Part shown: in pieces, positions 1-10,408 of the stretch
How the letters are laid out: the number at the start of each line of letters is the position of its first letter
How positions within the stretch are numbered: the first letter of the stretch is position 1
Source: Streptomyces sp. SAJ15
Lineage (GTDB): Bacteria; Actinomycetota; Actinomycetes; Streptomycetales; Streptomycetaceae
Length of the DNA stretch: 64,000 bases
NCBI RefSeq assembly: GCF_007595705.1
Contig: NZ_NISY01000002.1
Location: 558,001-622,000, forward strand
Direction: 5' to 3'
Position numbers and translations under genes: made by a program
Notes under the pieces: generated by a model
Told to the model about the DNA's origin: nothing
Database searches by the model: none
What the model saw: only the letters and a program-made list of their open reading frames with translations

Positions 1-755
1 CACCCGCCCGCCGTCCCCGCCAACCTCCTGGGCGACTACGCGGGCGGCTCGCTCTACCTGGTCATCGGCGTCCTCGCCGCCCTCCAGCACGCCCGCGCCA
101 CCGGCGCCGGACAGGTCGTCGACGCCGCCATCGTCGACGGAACCGCCCATCTCACGGCGATGATCCACGGCCTGCTGGCGGCCGGTGGCTGGCAGGACCG
201 GCGCGGCGCCAACCTGCTGGACGGCGGCGCCCCCTTCTACGGCACCTATGAGACCGCCGACGGCGGCCACATGGCGGTCGGCGCCCTGGAGCGCAAGTTC
301 TACGCCGAGTTCATCGAACTGCTGGGCATCGCCGACCGGGTGCCCGCCCGGGAGGACTTCGACCACTGGGCAGAGCTGCGCTCCGCCATCGCCGCCCGGT
401 TCAAGGAGCGCACCCGCGCGGAGTGGACGGAGGTCTTCGCCGGGTCCGACGCCTGCGTGGCGCCGGTGCTGACGCTGCGCGAGGCGCCCGACCACCCGCA
501 CCTGACGGCCCGGGACACCTTCGTGGAACACGCCGGGATCACCCAGCCCGCGCCCGCCCCGCGCTTCTCCGCCACGCCGTGCGCGGTGCGCCGGCCCCCG
601 GCCCGGCCCGGCGCGGACACCGCGGAGGTGGCCGCCGAGTGGGGCGTCCCCGGCCTGACCGTCCATCCCGAGTCCGCCCACCCCGAACCCGACGCCCATC
701 CCGAGCCCGGGCAGCGGGACGCCGCCGGCCCCGGCCGGCCGAAGGAGACCGAGGA

Positions 756-759
<4 letters not shown>
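1..759 (+). CDS. CaiB/BaiF-type CoA transferase or alpha-methylacyl-CoA racemase, 5' truncated by the window
   Basis: The reading frame is open from base 1, so the N-terminus lies outside the window; 252 codons are visible. The visible start has the family pattern N-L-L-G-D-Y followed by a Gly-rich turn, then T-G-x-G-Q-V-V-D-A-A-x-V-D-G, the signature of class III CoA transferases and methylacyl-CoA racemases and containing their conserved acidic residues. Members move CoA between acyl groups or epimerise 2-methyl-branched acyl-CoAs in the cytoplasm. The next gene is an acyl-CoA dehydrogenase whose ATG overlaps this stop codon, which fits a role at the entry to branched-chain acyl-CoA oxidation. 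The Pro/His-rich last 35 residues are low complexity. Racemase and transferase cannot be told apart from sequence alone. Confidence 0.85.
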
Positions 760-1901
<1,142 letters not shown>

Positions 1902-1934
1902 ACCAGGGCGAATCGACGTGGAAAGGCTCCCCTC

Positions 1935-3152
1935 GTGACCACCGAAGCGTACGTGTACGACGCGATCCGCACGCCGCGCGGCCGCGGCAAGGCCAACGGC
2001 TCACTGCACGGCACCAAGCCCGTCGACCTCGTCGTGGGCCTCATCGACGAGCTCCGACGGCGCTTCCCCGACCTCGACCCGGCGGCCGTCGACGACATCG
2101 TGCTCGGCGTGGTGAGCCCGCTCGGCGACCAGGGCGCCGACATCGCCAAGGTCGCGGCGATCTCCGCCGGCCTGCCCGACACGGTCGCCGGCGTCCAGGA
2201 GAACCGCTGGTGCGCCTCCGGCCTGGAAGCGGTCAACTCGGCCGCGGCCAAGGTCCGCGCCGGCTGGGAGGACCTGGTGCTGGCCGGCGGCGTGGAGTCG
2301 ATGTCACGGGTGCCCATGGGCTCCGACGGGGGCGCCTGGTTCAACGACCCGATGACCAACTTCGAGACCGGCTTCATCCCGCAGGGCGTCAGCGCCGACC
2401 TCATCGCCACCGTCGAGGGCTTCACCCGCCACGACGTGGACTCCTACGCCGCCCGCTCCCAGGAGCGCGCCGCCGAGGCGTGGAAGGACGGCCGCTTCGA
2501 CCGCTCCGTCGTCCCGGTCCGCGACCGCAACGGCCTGGTCGTCCTCGACCGGGACGAGCACATCCGGCCGGGCACCACCCCCGAGACCCTGGCCGCCCTC
2601 AGGCCCTCCTTCGCCACCATCGGCGAGGCCGCCGGCTTCGACGCCGTGGCGCTGCAGAAGTACCACTGGGTCGAGGCGATCGACCACGTCCACCACGCGG
2701 GGAACTCCTCCGGCATCGTGGACGGCGCGGCCCTGGTGGCGATCGGCTCCCGCGCGGTCGGCGAGCGCTACGGACTCACCCCGCGGGCCCGGATCGTCTC
2801 CGCCGCCGTCTCCGGCGCCGACCCGACCATCATGCTCACCGGTCCCGCTCCCGCCTCCCGCAAGGCGCTCGCCAAGGCCGGCCTGACCATCGACGACATC
2901 GACCTCGTCGAGATCAACGAGGCGTTCGCGGCCGTCGTGCTGCGCTACGCCAAGGACATGGGCCTGAGCCTGGACAAGGTGAACGTCAACGGCGGCGCGA
3001 TCGCCATGGGCCACCCGCTGGGCGCCACCGGAGCGATGATCCTCGGCACCCTCGTCGACGAACTGGAGCGCCGCGACCTGCGGTACGGGCTGGCCACGCT
3101 GTGCGTGGGCGGCGGCATGGGCATCGCCACCATCGTCGAGCGACTGGGGTGA
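1935..3152 (+). CDS. fadA: Acetyl-CoA C-acyltransferase (thiolase, FadA type)
   Basis: A 405-residue thiolase catalysing the last step of beta-oxidation, thiolytic cleavage of 3-ketoacyl-CoA. All three catalytic elements are visible: nucleophile Cys93 in [11 protein letters not shown], His360 in [15 protein letters not shown], and Cys390 in CVGGGMG near the C-terminus. The GTG at 1935 is chosen because the protein then begins in the usual register ([14 protein letters not shown]). It lies 33 bases after the acyl-CoA dehydrogenase and about 100 bases before the FadB-like gene, so the three form a functional alpha/beta oxidation set. Confidence 0.95.
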   Translation: MTTEAYVYDAIRTPRGRGKANGSLHGTKPVDLVVGLIDELRRRFPDLDPAAVDDIVLGVVSPLGDQGADIAKVAAISAGLPDTVAGVQENRWCASGLEAVNSAAAKVRAGWEDLVLAGGVESMSRVPMGSDGGAWFNDPMTNFETGFIPQGVSADLIATVEGFTRHDVDSYAARSQERAAEAWKDGRFDRSVVPVRDRNGLVVLDRDEHIRPGTTPETLAALRPSFATIGEAAGFDAVALQKYHWVEAIDHVHHAGNSSGIVDGAALVAIGSRAVGERYGLTPRARIVSAAVSGADPTIMLTGPAPASRKALAKAGLTIDDIDLVEINEAFAAVVLRYAKDMGLSLDKVNVNGGAIAMGHPLGATGAMILGTLVDELERRDLRYGLATLCVGGGMGIATIVERLG

Positions 3153-3255
3153 CGACGGTCCGCTCTCCCGAGGGCTCGGTTCGCCTCCGGGCGCCTCAGT
3201 CGACCGCCGACCGTCACGTCCCCTTCCCTCCCCGAGCCTACGGAGCAACGACAGC

Positions 3256-5544
3256 ATGAGCGAGTCACTCGCAGCGACTTCCCCGGCGGGCGGCGAGGCC
3301 GTCCCGGCGACGGCCCCCGAGGCCCCGGCCATCCGCTGGGAGCAGGACGACACCGGCGTCGTCACCCTGGTCCTCGACGACCCCGGCCAGTCGGCCAACA
3401 CCATGAACCGGGCCTTCACCGAGGCCCTCGCGGCGGTCGCCGACCGTGCCGAGGCCGAGCGGGACGGCATCCGCGGCATCATCGTCACCTCCGCCAAGAA
3501 GACCTTCTTCGCCGGCGGCGACCTCCGGGACATGATCCGGATCGGCCCGGACCAGGCCCAGTCGGCCCATGACACCGGTCTGGCGATCAAGCGCGACCTG
3601 CGCCGCCTGGAGACGCTGGGCAAGCCGGTGGTGGCCGCCATCAACGGGACGGCGCTCGGCGGGGGTTACGAGATCGCGCTCGCCTGCCACCACCGGGTCG
3701 CGCTGGACACCCCCGGCTCGAAGATCGGCCTGCCGGAGGTGACGCTCGGCCTGCTCCCGGCCGGCGGCGGCGTGGTCCGGACCGTACGGCTGCTGGGCAT
3801 CACCGACGCCCTGCTCAAGGTGTTGCTGGAGGGCCGGCGGTACGACCCGCGGCGGGCGCTGGCGGAGGGGCTGGTGCACGAGCTGGCCGCCACCCCGGAG
3901 GAGCTGCTGGCCAAGGCCCGCGCCTTCATCGACGCCCACCCCGAGTCCCGGCAGCCCTGGGACGTCAAGGGGTACCGGATCCCGGGCGGCACCCCGGCGC
4001 AGCCGAAGTTCGCCGCCAACCTGCCCGCCTTCCCGGCGACCCTGAAGAAGCAGCTGGCCGGCGCCCCGTATCCGGCGCCGCGCAACATCCTGGCCGCCGC
4101 CGTGGAGAGCGCCCAGGTGGACTTCGAGACCGCGCAGCTCATCGAGGCCCGCTACTTCACCGAGCTGGTGACCGGCCAGGTCGCCAAGAACATGATCCAG
4201 GCGTTCTTCTTCGACCTCCAGGCGGTCAACTCCGGTCTCAGCCGCCCGGACGGGATCGAGCCGCGCCGGGTGCGGAAGGTCGCCGTCCTGGGCGCCGGGA
4301 TGATGGGCGCGGGCATCGCCTACGCCTGCGCGAAGGCGGGCATCGAGGTGGTGCTCAAGGACGTCTCCCCGGAGGCCGCGGCCAAGGGCAAGGCGTACTC
4401 CGCCGGGCTGCTGGACAAGGCGCTGGCCAAGGGGCGGACCACCGAGGCCGAGCGGGACGCGCTGCTGGCCCGCATCACGCCGACCGCCGACCCCGCCGAG
4501 CTCGCCGGCTGCGACGCCGTCATCGAGGCGGTCTTCGAGGACCCGGCGCTGAAGCGGAAGGTGTTCCAGGAGATCGAGTCCGTCGTGGCGCCGGACGCCC
4601 TGCTGTGCTCGAACACCTCCACCCTGCCCATCACCGAGCTCGCCGAAGGGGTGGGCCGCCCGGAGGACTTCATCGGGCTGCACTTCTTCTCGCCCGTCGA
4701 CAAGATGGCCCTGGTCGAGATCATCAAGGGCGAGCGGACCGGCGACGAGGCGCTGGCCCGCGCCTTCGACCTGGTGCGGCAGATCCGCAAGACCCCCATC
4801 GTGGTCAACGACTCGCGCGGCTTCTTCACCTCCCGCGTCATCGGCCAGTTCGTCAACGAGGGAGTGGCGATGGTGGGGGAGGGCATCGAGCCCGCCTCCA
4901 TCGAGCAGGCGGCGGCCCAGGCCGGCTACCCCGCCAAGGTGCTGTCCCTGCTGGACGAGCTCACCCTCACCCTGCCGCGCAAGATCCGCGAGGAGAGCCG
5001 GCGGGCGGTCGAGGAGGCCGGCGGCACCTGGCGGCCGCACCCGGCGGACGCGGTCGTCGACCGCATGGTCGACGAGTTCGGGCGGCCCGGGCGCAGCGGC
5101 GGAGCCGGCTTCTACGACTACGACCCGGAGACCGGGCGGCGGGGCCGGCTGTGGCCGGGGCTGCGCGAGCACTTCACCACCGAGGGCGCCGGGATCCCGT
5201 TCCGCGACATGCAGGAGCGGATGCTATTCGCCGAGGCGCTGGACACCGTCCGGCTGTTGGAGGAGGGCGTCCTCACCTCGGTCGCCGACGCCAACATCGG
5301 CTCGATCCTCGGCATCGGCTTCCCCGGCTGGACCGGTGGCGTCCTGCAGTACATCAACGGATACCAGGGTGGGGCAGGGCGGGAGGAACACGCTGGGGCA
5401 GGGCGGGAGGAACTCGTCGGGCTGCCCGGTTTCGTGGCCCGCGCCCGGGAGTTGCAGGAGGCGTACGGCGAGCGCTTCGCCCCGCCCGCGCTGCTGTTGG
5501 ACAAGGCGGCGAAGGGGGAGCGGTTCGGCGACACCGCCGGCTGA
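3256..5544 (+). CDS. fadB: FadB-type enoyl-CoA hydratase / 3-hydroxyacyl-CoA dehydrogenase fusion
   Basis: A 762-residue bifunctional beta-oxidation subunit. The N-terminal crotonase domain (about 25-280) carries the two catalytic glutamates, Glu139 in [11 protein letters not shown] and Glu161 in [15 protein letters not shown]. The central NAD-binding domain starts at about 335 with [16 protein letters not shown], and the dehydrogenase His476 sits in [12 protein letters not shown]-terminal HAD domains follow to the end. The ATG at 3256 follows GGAGC about 10 bases upstream. Oddity: residues 705-720 contain an exact 8-codon tandem duplication (GAGREE unit twice). It pairs with the upstream thiolase as the trifunctional oxidation complex. 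Confidence 0.95.
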   Translation: MSESLAATSPAGGEAVPATAPEAPAIRWEQDDTGVVTLVLDDPGQSANTMNRAFTEALAAVADRAEAERDGIRGIIVTSAKKTFFAGGDLRDMIRIGPDQAQSAHDTGLAIKRDLRRLETLGKPVVAAINGTALGGGYEIALACHHRVALDTPGSKIGLPEVTLGLLPAGGGVVRTVRLLGITDALLKVLLEGRRYDPRRALAEGLVHELAATPEELLAKARAFIDAHPESRQPWDVKGYRIPGGTPAQPKFAANLPAFPATLKKQLAGAPYPAPRNILAAAVESAQVDFETAQLIEARYFTELVTGQVAKNMIQAFFFDLQAVNSGLSRPDGIEPRRVRKVAVLGAGMMGAGIAYACAKAGIEVVLKDVSPEAAAKGKAYSAGLLDKALAKGRTTEAERDALLARITPTADPAELAGCDAVIEAVFEDPALKRKVFQEIESVVAPDALLCSNTSTLPITELAEGVGRPEDFIGLHFFSPVDKMALVEIIKGERTGDEALARAFDLVRQIRKTPIVVNDSRGFFTSRVIGQFVNEGVAMVGEGIEPASIEQAAAQAGYPAKVLSLLDELTLTLPRKIREESRRAVEEAGGTWRPHPADAVVDRMVDEFGRPGRSGGAGFYDYDPETGRRGRLWPGLREHFTTEGAGIPFRDMQERMLFAEALDTVRLLEEGVLTSVADANIGSILGIGFPGWTGGVLQYINGYQGGAGREEHAGAGREELVGLPGFVARARELQEAYGERFAPPALLLDKAAKGERFGDTAG
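5370..5413 (+). repeat. 24-bp in-frame tandem duplication inside fadB
   Basis: The 20-mer TGGGGCAGGGCGGGAGGAAC occurs exactly at 5370-5389 and again at 5394-5413, a period of 24 bases. It adds eight residues to a surface-like C-terminal loop of the FadB protein. This is consistent with a recent replication-slippage event. Confidence 0.9.
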
Positions 5545-5565
5545 CCTCCGCCACGGCCCGCGTCG

Positions 5566-5603
5566 CGCCGGAGCCGCCGCCCGCACCGGCGGCGGCTCCG
5601 GCG
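5566..5603. terminator. Bidirectional terminator between fadB and the MerR gene
   Basis: A perfect 16-bp inverted repeat (CGCCGGAGCCGCCGCC, loop of six bases, then its complement) lies between the stop codons of two convergent genes. There is no T-run, as is common in Streptomyces. Position and stem strength support a terminator serving both strands. Confidence 0.8.
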
Positions 5604-5604
5604 G

Positions 5605-6312
5605 TCAGCCCTCCCCGTACCAGGCCCGCAGCTCCTGCTTCAGCGACCGTTGGAAGGCCACCACCAGCGCCTGGACGACCAGCGGCTGCATATGGGCGGA
5701 GAGCGACTTGATCTCGTGCAGCTCCTCGCCCCACACCTCGTCCCGGAACAGCCGGCTCAGCTCGCGCGCGGCCGAGCGGGTGTGCTCCTCCACCACGGTG
5801 TGGGCGGCGCGGATCGCCTCCAGCCCGATCGGCACGTCCAGCAGCCGCATGCCCAGATGCAGGATCCCGGGGTCGGTCCGGAAGACGTCCGGGTCCTCCG
5901 TGCGGGTCAGCACGCTCATCGCGGCCAGCCGGTCGATGTCCTCCTCCGTGAGCGCCCGCCCGGCCCGCCGCTCCAGCTGTGCCCGGCTGGTCTCCTGGGG
6001 CGCGTCCGGGAGCCAGGACGCCACCAGGGCGCGGTGGATGGCCAGGTCGTGCGCGGTCAGCTCGGCGGGGAGCTGGTCGAGGTAGCGTTCGATGGCGGCC
6101 AGCGTCATCCCGTGGTGCTGGAGCTCCTCGATCAGCGCCAGTCGGGACAGGTGCTCGGGGCCGTAGTGGCCGACCCGGCGCGGCCCCAGCACCGGCGGCG
6201 GCAACAGCCCCCGGGTGCTGTAGAAGCGCACCGTGCGGACGGTCACCCCGGCACGCGCGGCCAACTCGTCGACGGTGAGCGTCGCATCCCCGGTCCCGGT
6301 GTCCGTCGTCAT
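5605..6312 (-). CDS. MerR-family transcriptional regulator
   Basis: A 235-residue regulator. The N-terminal winged helix is visible as TVDELAARAGVTVRTVRFYS followed by RGLLPPPV and a GHYGPEHLSRLALI segment, the hallmark of MerR DNA-binding domains. A long coiled dimerisation region follows. The ATG at 6312 is preferred over a TTG 42 bases further upstream because a GGAGGGCGAGG lies before it and the protein then begins in normal register. It converges on the beta-oxidation operon, and MerR proteins beside fad genes often sense acyl-CoA or fatty acids. That target is inferred. The C-terminal ligand domain has no recognised metal-binding cysteines. Confidence 0.88.
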   Translation of the reverse strand: MTTDTGTGDATLTVDELAARAGVTVRTVRFYSTRGLLPPPVLGPRRVGHYGPEHLSRLALIEELQHHGMTLAAIERYLDQLPAELTAHDLAIHRALVASWLPDAPQETSRAQLERRAGRALTEEDIDRLAAMSVLTRTEDPDVFRTDPGILHLGMRLLDVPIGLEAIRAAHTVVEEHTRSAARELSRLFRDEVWGEELHEIKSLSAHMQPLVVQALVVAFQRSLKQELRAWYGEG

Positions 6313-6484
6313 CGGCGCCTCGCCCTCCGCTCGCTTCCCTGACCTCCGCCGCAACAGTATTGCTGTCTCAGTGGTGGTGTGAAAGTGACGGGGGACGCGG
6401 ACGGGCCGGTGAGCGGGGCGAAGACCGGGGGCCGGGGCCGGGGCGAGGGCGCGCGGTGTGGGTCGGGGGCGGGGGAAGAGGAGG

Positions 6485-6529
6485 GCCCGCGGGTGACCGG
6501 CGCGACGGGGGCGCCGGTCACCCGCGGGC
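6485..6529 (-). terminator. Strong hairpin after the M1 peptidase gene
   Basis: A perfect 19-bp stem (GCCCGCGGGTGACCGGCGC at 6485-6503, seven-base loop, complement at 6511-6529) lies immediately downstream of the minus-strand M1 peptidase stop codon. It separates that transcript from the MerR gene. Confidence 0.85.
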
Positions 6530-6546
6530 GGCGGGGGTGGGACGGG

Positions 6547-8097
6547 TCAGTGCCCGTGCCGGTGCTTGTGCTCGTGGACGCCGTTGGTGGCCTGGATCTG
6601 CTTCCACGACCTGGGCTGCTTGACCGTGGGCGCGGCCTGCTTCCCCCGCGCCTTCGACTTCGCGGACTCTGCGGCCCGCTCCGCGATCGAGCCGGTCTTG
6701 CCGGGGCCCACGGTGGGCTTGGACGGCGTGAACAGCCAGGTGTCGAAGAGCGTGGAGAGCGGCTTGCCGGAGACCTTCTCGGCGAACTTCTCGAAGTCGC
6801 GGACCGAGGCGTTGCCGTAGCGGTTCTCCGTCTGCCACTGCTTGAGGATGGTGAAGAAGTCCTCGTCGCCGATCTCGTTGCGCAGTGCCTGGAGCGCCAG
6901 CGCGCCACGGTCGTAGACCGCGATGTGGAACTGGTTCTCGGCGCCCGGGTCGCCCGGCTTGACCTTCCAGAACGGGTCGTCGGCCGCCCGCGAGGCGTAG
7001 ACGTAGTCCGCGATCTCCTGGGCGGTGCCCTCGCCCTCCTTCTCCGACCACAGCCACTGCGAGTAGCGGGCGAAGCCCTCGTTGATCCAGATGTCGCGCC
7101 AGTCCTTGAGCGAGACGTTGTCGCCGTACCACTGGTGCGCCAACTCGTGCACGACCACCGACACGTTGGCGCCGCCTGCGAACTGCCGCGGGCTGTAGAA
7201 CGGCCGGGTCTGGGTCTCCAGCGCGTAGCCGGTCTTGGTGTTCGGCACATAGCCGCCCAGCGCGTTGAACGGGTACGGCCCGAAGACCTCGCTCAGCCAG
7301 TCGGCGACCTCGGCGGTGCGCTCGATGCTGGCGCGCGCGGCGCCCGCGTTGTCGCCCAGGTCCTTGCTGTAGGCGTTGATGACCGGCAGCCCGCCGGCCG
7401 TGGTGTCGGTGGTGACGTCGAACTTGCCCACCGCCAGCGTGGCCAGGTAGGTGGCCTGCGGCTTGTTGGAGCGCCAGTTGTAGCGCGTCCAGCCGGCCCG
7501 CGAACTGGTCGACTGCAGCGTGCCGTTGCTGATGGTCTGGGTGCCGTCCGGCACCGCGACCGAGATGTCGTAGGTGGCCTTGTCGGTCGGGTGGTCGTTG
7601 CTGGGGAACCACCACCAGCCGCCCTCCGGCTGGTTGGCCACGACCGCGCCGTCCGGGGTGCGCAGCCAGGCGGAGAACCCGTTGACCTCGACCTGGGAGG
7701 GGGTGCCCTTGTACCGCACCACGACGGTGAACGGCTTGCCCGCGTCCAACTGCCTGGCCGGGGTGACCTCCAGCTCGTGGTCACCGGTGGCGGCGAAGGT
7801 CGCCTTCCTACCGCCGACCAGGACGGAGTCGACCTGGAGGGCGAAGTCGAGATTGAAGCGCGACAGGTCCTGCTTGGCGGTGGCGTTGAGGGTCGCCGTG
7901 CCTTCCAGGAGGTCGGTCTTCGGTTGGTACTTCAGGCGCAGATCGTAGTGGGAGACGTCGTACCCGCCGTTGCCGCTGGTCGGGTAGTAGGTGTCCCCGA
8001 GGCCGGGGGCGCCCGGGGTGCCTTCGGCCGCCGATGCCGGGATCGCCAGCAGCAGGGCGGCCGCGGCCGCGCTCGGGACGATGAGTCTGTGACGCAC
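6547..8097 (-). CDS. Secreted M1-family zinc metallopeptidase (aminopeptidase)
   Basis: A 516-residue protein with a Sec signal peptide (MRHRLIVPSAAAAALLLA, cleavage near ASAAEG). The zinc site HExxH-x18-E is complete: His317, Glu318, His321 and Glu340 in VVHELAHQWYGDN...WINEGFA. M1 enzymes remove N-terminal residues from peptides; this one should act outside the cell. The C-terminal 60 residues are Lys/Arg/Ala-rich and end in a His-rich tail (HEHKHRHGH) that could bind metal. The GTG at 8097 has GGAGGA upstream. It is transcribed divergently from the next peptidase gene, so the region looks like an extracellular protein-degradation locus. Confidence 0.93.
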   Translation of the reverse strand: MRHRLIVPSAAAAALLLAIPASAAEGTPGAPGLGDTYYPTSGNGGYDVSHYDLRLKYQPKTDLLEGTATLNATAKQDLSRFNLDFALQVDSVLVGGRKATFAATGDHELEVTPARQLDAGKPFTVVVRYKGTPSQVEVNGFSAWLRTPDGAVVANQPEGGWWWFPSNDHPTDKATYDISVAVPDGTQTISNGTLQSTSSRAGWTRYNWRSNKPQATYLATLAVGKFDVTTDTTAGGLPVINAYSKDLGDNAGAARASIERTAEVADWLSEVFGPYPFNALGGYVPNTKTGYALETQTRPFYSPRQFAGGANVSVVVHELAHQWYGDNVSLKDWRDIWINEGFARYSQWLWSEKEGEGTAQEIADYVYASRAADDPFWKVKPGDPGAENQFHIAVYDRGALALQALRNEIGDEDFFTILKQWQTENRYGNASVRDFEKFAEKVSGKPLSTLFDTWLFTPSKPTVGPGKTGSIAERAAESAKSKARGKQAAPTVKQPRSWKQIQATNGVHEHKHRHGH

Positions 8098-8301
8098 GAG
8101 TCCTCCAACTCGTAGGGGAGAACGATCACTCCGGACTCTATGTACTCATCACGGGTGAATCATGTCCATGGCGCTTTCTGTCATGAGAACGACATCCCGC
8201 CGAAACGCCCGCCCCAGGTGGCCGGTTCCCGTATGCTGCGCGGCCGAGCGTGCCCTTCCACCCTCTTCTGTCGGGGAGTTCACTCGCGCTACCGTCCGGC
8301 C

Positions 8302-10293
8302 GTGCTGCTACGCGCGCGGAGGCCCCGCACCCCCCGAAGAACGCTGTCAATCCTCACGACGGCGGCGCTCGCCGCCCTGATGACCCAGGTGGTGACGGTC
8401 ACCGGAGCCCAGGCGGCCACCGGTGCCACCCCACCGCCGGAGAGCCGGCCCGTGTATTCGTACGCAAACGCCGTCCGCGAGTCGGTGTGGGTGGACACCG
8501 GTCTCGACGGCGACGCGGACGGGCGGGCCGACCGGGTCGCCGTCGACATCGTCCGGCCGCGTGAACCCGCCCTAGAGGGCCGCCGGATACCCGTGATCAT
8601 GGATGCCAGCCCCTACTACTCCTGCTGCGGGCGCGGCAACGAGAGCCAGAAGAAGACGTACGACGCGCAGGGGCGGCCGGAGCTGTTCCCGCTCTTCTAC
8701 GACAACTACTTCGTGCCCCGCGGCTATGCGACCGTCCTGGTCGACCTCGCCGGAACCAACCGCTCCGACGGCTGTGTCGACGTCGGCGGCCGCTCCGACA
8801 TCCAGTCCGCCAAGGCCGTGGTCGACTGGCTCAACGGCCGGGCCCGCGGCTACACCACCCGCACCGGCGAGCAGCCCGCGACCGCGGACTGGTCCAACGG
8901 CGCCACCGGAATGATCGGCAAGAGCTACGACGGCACCATAGCCAACGGCGTCGCCGCCACCGGCGTCAAGGGCCTGAAGACCATCGTGCCCATCGGCGCC
9001 ATCAGCTCCTGGTACGACTACTACTTCACCCAGGGCGCCCCGCTCTTCGACAGCGGCCCCGACGGCCTGGCCCACCGGGTCGAGAGCCCCGAGGCGCGTG
9101 CCCGCTGCGCCGCGGTCCAGCGCGAACTCGTCGACGGCGCCCCGCGCAGCGGCGACCGGACCCCGCTGTGGACCGAGCGCGACTACGTCCGCGACGCCCA
9201 CAAGGTGCGCGCCAGCGTCTTCGCCGTCCACGGCATGCAGGACCTCAACGTGCAGACCAAGCACCTCGGCCCCTGGTGGGACGCGCTCGCCGACGCCGGC
9301 GTCGAACGCAGGATCTGGCTCTCCCAGACCGGACACGTCGACCCGTTCGACTTCCGCCGCGGCGCCTGGGTGCGCACCCTGCACCGCTGGTTCGACCACT
9401 ACCTCCTCGGCCTCGACAACGGCATAGAGCGCGAGCCGATGGCCGACGTGGAGCGCGCCCCCGACCGCTGGACCACCGACCGCCGCTGGCCCGCCCCCGG
9501 CACCCGCGCCACCACGCTGCGCCCCCGCCTCGGCGCCGCGCCCGGCGTCGGCGTGCTGTCCACCCGACCCGCCCGACCCGGCGCCACCGAGACCGTCACC
9601 GACGAGCCCGGTCTGAGCGAGGCCGACTGGGCCGAGCACATCGACCGCTCCACTCCCGGCAAGGCCGGGTTCATCACCCGACCGCTCGCCCGCGACCTGC
9701 GGCTGTCCGGGGCCGGCACGGTGCGGATCACCGCCACCCCCTCGGCGGCCACCGCCCACCTCTCCGCCGTCCTCGTCGACCTGGGGCCGGACACCATCCG
9801 TCACTACACCGCGCCCGGCGAAGGCATCACCACCCTCGCCGACCGCACCTGTTGGGGCGCCGCCACGCCGGCCGACACCGGCTGCTTCAAGGAGACCCGC
9901 GCGGACACCGTCGACGTCGGCCACACCGTCTTCAGCCGCGGCTGGGCCGACCTGGGCGACTACGCCGGCGACGGCAAGGGCCGCCCGCTGACCCCCGGCC
10001 GCCCCTACACCATCACCGTCGACCTGGCCGCCACCGACCATGTCGTCCCCGCCGGTCACCGGCTCGCCCTGATCATCGCCGGCACCGACACCGGCTTCGT
10101 CGAACCGCCGGCCGTCCGGCCCCGGCTCACCCTCGACCTGGCCCGCACATCGGCCCGCCTGCCCCTGACCGGGGGCCGGGCGGCGCTCGACCGGTCCCTC
10201 GCCGGACCGACCACCGTGGACGGGCCGTCAACCTCGACCGGGGCACCCGGCGTCAGCGCCCCGCGCCCGCACCCGGCCCTACCGACGGGCTGA
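8302..10293 (+). CDS. Secreted X-Pro dipeptidyl-peptidase-like serine hydrolase (S15/CocE family)
   Basis: An alpha/beta hydrolase with a C-terminal jelly-roll domain. The nucleophile is Ser208 in MIGKSYDGT, the acid is in GMQDLNVQTKH and the histidine in SQTGHVDPFDF. S15 enzymes release X-Pro dipeptides. The frame is open further upstream to 8140, but the residues before 8302 look unlike coding sequence. The GTG at 8302 gives a clean export signal (RRPRTPRRTLSILTTAALAA, cleaved near AQAATG); the arginine pair makes Tat export possible. No good ribosome binding site decides the start. A PepX-type C-terminal domain fills about residues 460-640. Length (663 residues) fits secreted Streptomyces members. 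Confidence 0.85.
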   Translation: MLLRARRPRTPRRTLSILTTAALAALMTQVVTVTGAQAATGATPPPESRPVYSYANAVRESVWVDTGLDGDADGRADRVAVDIVRPREPALEGRRIPVIMDASPYYSCCGRGNESQKKTYDAQGRPELFPLFYDNYFVPRGYATVLVDLAGTNRSDGCVDVGGRSDIQSAKAVVDWLNGRARGYTTRTGEQPATADWSNGATGMIGKSYDGTIANGVAATGVKGLKTIVPIGAISSWYDYYFTQGAPLFDSGPDGLAHRVESPEARARCAAVQRELVDGAPRSGDRTPLWTERDYVRDAHKVRASVFAVHGMQDLNVQTKHLGPWWDALADAGVERRIWLSQTGHVDPFDFRRGAWVRTLHRWFDHYLLGLDNGIEREPMADVERAPDRWTTDRRWPAPGTRATTLRPRLGAAPGVGVLSTRPARPGATETVTDEPGLSEADWAEHIDRSTPGKAGFITRPLARDLRLSGAGTVRITATPSAATAHLSAVLVDLGPDTIRHYTAPGEGITTLADRTCWGAATPADTGCFKETRADTVDVGHTVFSRGWADLGDYAGDGKGRPLTPGRPYTITVDLAATDHVVPAGHRLALIIAGTDTGFVEPPAVRPRLTLDLARTSARLPLTGGRAALDRSLAGPTTVDGPSTSTGAPGVSAPRPHPALPTG

Positions 10294-10313
10294 CCCCACC
10301 CATCGACAGCGGA

Positions 10314-10333
10314 CGGCCTCCCCCGGGAGGCCG
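10314..10333 (+). terminator. Short hairpin after the X-Pro peptidase gene
   Basis: CGGCCTCCC at 10314-10322 pairs with GGGAGGCCG at 10325-10333 in the 115-base gap before the M14 carboxypeptidase. It may attenuate read-through. The loop is tight and there is no T-run. Confidence 0.45.
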
Positions 10334-10408
10334 CCCGCGGGGCAGGTCGGCACCCCACGCCGCACCACACCCTCTCCGACCACCCCTCATCCAAGGAGGC
10401 AGTTCTCC

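Noticed and set aside
8140..8301. Upstream start (ATG 8140) for the X-Pro peptidase
   Set aside because: The intervening 54 codons look non-coding and contain no signal peptide, whereas GTG 8302 starts a clean export signal.
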